DNA from: Pseudomonadales bacterium
Lineage (GTDB): Bacteria; Pseudomonadota; Gammaproteobacteria; Pseudomonadales; Azotimanducaceae
Length of the DNA stretch: 15,332 nt
Assembly (NCBI GenBank): GCA_022448765.1
Contig: JAKUTI010000038.1
Coordinates: 1 to 15,332, forward strand
Reading direction: 5' to 3'
A program made the translations under genes and the position numbers. Each line of letters starts with the position of its first letter. Position 1 is the stretch's first letter. The notes beneath the pieces were generated by a model, which saw only the letters and a program-made list of their open reading frames with translations, ran no database searches and was not told the DNA's origin. Shown here piece by piece: positions 13,548 to 15,332 of the stretch.

Positions 13548-14294
13548 TCATCGAATTCCGGCGAGCGCGTTGCTGATCCCTTCGCTCGCCCAGCCTTGCC
13601 ATGGGAGGGTGAAAAACCGGAATCCTTTGGCAATCAGTTCAGTTGGCTCAATACCCGGTGGTACAAAATACATGCCGGGGGCTACACCAGCTTTCTTGCA
13701 AGCGGACGCGATCTTGTCCAATGCGGCTAGATACTTTGGATTGGGATAGTCGAGCGCGACATCGAGGTTGATGGAGAGATCCGAAGGGCCGACCAAGAGC
13801 ACGTCAATTCCAGGAACGCTGAGAATCTCGTCGATGCTATCTAGTGCCTCCACCGTCTCGATCATTGGGATAACCAACAGCTGCTCGTTGACGATGTCCA
13901 TGTACTCGCGGTAACTCTTGAACTCGCCCCATTCGCCTCGGGGGCCGGCGGAACTGCGTACGCCGGCAAAGGGATACTTACACCAAGCGACCATGTTTTC
14001 TGCCTCTTCCTTCGTGTTGACCATAGGGACGACGATCCCTTTAGCGCCTTGGTCTAACGCGTAGCAGATTTGATCCTGCCGGTTTTCGCCAACCCTAATG
14101 ATGGGAATGGCATTTCGACCCCTCATCGCGGCAAGCTGAGGTTGTAATGCCTTGATCTCCACCGGCGCGTGTTGGGTATCAAAGAGCAGAAAATCGAACC
14201 CCGAATTTGCTAAGAAGCGGACATCGGCCGTTATTGAACCGTCTGTACCGATGGCGGTCTGCCCCGACTTCAGCATATCTTTAACAGCGTTCAT
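13548..14294 (-). CDS. HpcH/HpaI-family class II aldolase
   Basis: This TIM-barrel, metal-dependent aldolase of 248 residues is related to HpaI (4-hydroxy-2-oxoheptanedioate aldolase) and to 2-keto-3-deoxy-sugar-acid aldolases, which cleave 4-hydroxy-2-oxo acids to pyruvate plus an aldehyde. Visible catalytic features are His42 in LFDTQHAPVE, Arg67 in IPIIRVGEN, metal ligands Glu146 in VIPMIETVEA and Asp172 in LLVGPSDLS, and the loop GVRSSAGPRG. HpaI has Glu before the catalytic His; this protein has Gln41, as in one branch of the family. The true substrate is unknown. AAGG lies about ten bases before ATG 14294. It is divergent from the CoA-ligase gene and upstream of the LLM gene on the same strand. 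Confidence 0.92.
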   Translation of the reverse strand: MNAVKDMLKSGQTAIGTDGSITADVRFLANSGFDFLLFDTQHAPVEIKALQPQLAAMRGRNAIPIIRVGENRQDQICYALDQGAKGIVVPMVNTKEEAENMVAWCKYPFAGVRSSAGPRGEWGEFKSYREYMDIVNEQLLVIPMIETVEALDSIDEILSVPGIDVLLVGPSDLSINLDVALDYPNPKYLAALDKIASACKKAGVAPGMYFVPPGIEPTELIAKGFRFFTLPWQGWASEGISNALAGIR

Positions 14295-14477
14295 GTATTA
14301 GAGCCTTGCTAGAGGTTTTCGTTAAAGATAAGTGCGCGGACCCCGAAGTACCAGTGAAAACGACGGTGGTCGAGCGAGAATTGATTTAAATGAGATGCCT
14401 GAAATTGGGCCTAGCCGGCAGCGACGGCCAGGAAAAGAGGCAAAATCAAACGCAAAAAATGGGAGTATCTAGACCGC

Positions 14478-15332
14478 ATGAATGATCTATTGCAGTTGTT
14501 AACCAAGCATACCGACGATGCTGACGCTATCGAATCGCCGGATCGTGTGCCGTTAACGTACGCTCGTCTGTCGTCGCAGATTTTGCGGATGGGCGGGGAA
14601 TTACGGTCGATTTCAGTCGCGCCGGATTCGCGCGTAGCGATGGTGTTGCCCAATGGACCGCTGATGGCGTCGGCATTCGCGAGTTTAGCTCCATGGTGCA
14701 CGACGGCGCCGCTGAATCCGGCGTACAAATCCGAAGAGTTCGAATTCTATCTTCAAGATCTGGAGGCGTCGGCCCTGATGGTCGAGACGGGGTCCGAATC
14801 TGGTGCGGTTGAAGTCGCGCATCGTCTTAGAATTCGCGTCATTGAAATCGAAGAAGGAGAGGAGGCGGGTTCGTTCTCGGTGGGTGAGGCTGTGGCCGTC
14901 GAGCCGGCTCGAGAGCGCAATTCGACTGCGCTTATTTTGCATACCTCGGGGACGACCTCACGGCCAAAAATGGTGCCGCTTTCGATGGATAATCTCGCAG
15001 CGTCAGCATCCAACATCGCGGTCACGTTGCAGTTATCCGATGCCGATCGCTGCCTAAACGTGATGCCGCTTTTTCATATCCACGGATTGATGGCGCCGGT
15101 GCTGGCATCGCTGATCTCGGGCGCGAGCGTTTACTGCACGCCGGGCTTCGATGCGTTACGGTTTTTCGCTTGGTTGGACGATGCGCGGCCGAGTTGGTAC
15201 AGCGCGGTACCGACGATGCATCAGGGTATCTTGTCAAGGGCACCCCGCAATCAGGAAGTTATCGAGCGGTCGTCTTTACGATTTGTTCGATCTTCTTCGG
15301 CTTCTTTACCACCCCAGGTGATGGAGGCACTG
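14478..15332 (+). CDS. AMP-forming acyl-CoA synthetase resembling oxalate-CoA ligase, N-terminal part (partial at window edge)
   Basis: This ANL-superfamily adenylating enzyme activates a carboxylic acid with ATP and links it to CoA. The frame stays open for 285 codons to the right edge, giving roughly the first half. The ATP loop is LILHTSGTTSRPKMVPL (152-168), with Met where most relatives have Gly after the Lys. The blocks NVMPLFHIHGLMAPVLASL (194-212), WYSAVPTMHQGIL (240-252) and LRFVRSSSASLPP (267-279) closely follow those of oxalate-CoA ligase of plants and yeast (AAE3, Pcs60) as I recall them. That makes oxalate a reasonable but unproven substrate. The start ATG 14478 is the first start codon after an in-frame TAG near 14413. 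A GGGAG lies 13 bases upstream, which is far. The gene is divergent from the aldolase across 183 bases in which no promoter was clear. Confidence 0.88.
   Translation, partial: MNDLLQLLTKHTDDADAIESPDRVPLTYARLSSQILRMGGELRSISVAPDSRVAMVLPNGPLMASAFASLAPWCTTAPLNPAYKSEEFEFYLQDLEASALMVETGSESGAVEVAHRLRIRVIEIEEGEEAGSFSVGEAVAVEPARERNSTALILHTSGTTSRPKMVPLSMDNLAASASNIAVTLQLSDADRCLNVMPLFHIHGLMAPVLASLISGASVYCTPGFDALRFFAWLDDARPSWYSAVPTMHQGILSRAPRNQEVIERSSLRFVRSSSASLPPQVMEAL

Noticed and set aside
14295..14477. Promoters in the aldolase/CoA-ligase divergent gap
   Set aside because: TATCTT-like and TTGATT-like words are present but none pair at acceptable -35/-10 spacing.

Overview
The window looks like a gene-dense chromosomal stretch from a Gram-negative bacterium, most likely a proteobacterium. 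By eye the G+C is slightly above half. Supporting signs are an oligopeptidase A (PrlC)-type M3 peptidase, a SelO/YdiU AMP-transferase, a TauD-family dioxygenase, short intergenic gaps and Shine-Dalgarno (SD) sequences. I could not place it further from sequence alone. The mix of environmental catabolic enzymes would suit a free-living marine or soil organism. I see no tRNA, rRNA, CRISPR array, insertion sequence, phage gene or integrase, so this reads as ordinary chromosome.

Layout, left to right. (1) Positions 1-1256, minus strand: a two-gene unit of a rhodanese-VOC fusion protein followed by a MATE-family exporter that runs off the left edge. The exporter appears to start on a CTG overlapping the fusion gene's stop. 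(2) 1362-3398, plus: oligopeptidase A-like zinc peptidase, divergent from the fusion gene. (3) 3413-4639, minus: a PLP-dependent class I/II aminotransferase, convergent with the peptidase. (4) 4736-7720, plus: gamma-glutamyltranspeptidase-family enzyme, then a hisI-hisG pair joined by a 4-nt overlap. (5) 7742-11330, minus: a tightly packed three-gene operon whose transcription order is an EstB-like serine hydrolase, SelO, then a TauD-like dioxygenase. Both junctions are 1-nt TGATG overlaps. (6) 11568-12524, plus: a phosphotriesterase-family metal hydrolase, with a recognisable promoter and a possible 9-codon leader ORF. (7) 12546-14294, minus: an HpcH/HpaI-type aldolase followed by an F420-type LLM oxidoreductase. 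(8) 14478 to the right edge, plus: the N-terminal half of an acyl-CoA synthetase closely resembling oxalate-CoA ligase (AAE3/Pcs60).

How the genes may work together. hisI and hisG are two steps of histidine biosynthesis, placed here away from any other his gene in view. The peptidase, aminotransferase and gamma-glutamyltranspeptidase are consistent with peptide and amino-acid turnover but sit in separate transcription units. The right end (lactonase-like hydrolase, LLM oxidoreductase, aldolase, CoA ligase) has the flavour of a small catabolic cluster for an unidentified carboxylic or lactone substrate; that is inference from families only. The most distinctive element is the translationally coupled hydrolase-SelO-dioxygenase operon. 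Its SelO keeps the C-terminal Cys-Ser-Ser tail but seems to lack the partner cysteine known from the E. coli enzyme. The second is the rhodanese-VOC fusion coupled to an exporter. I found no evidence strong enough to call a wholly new system; these two loci are the best candidates.
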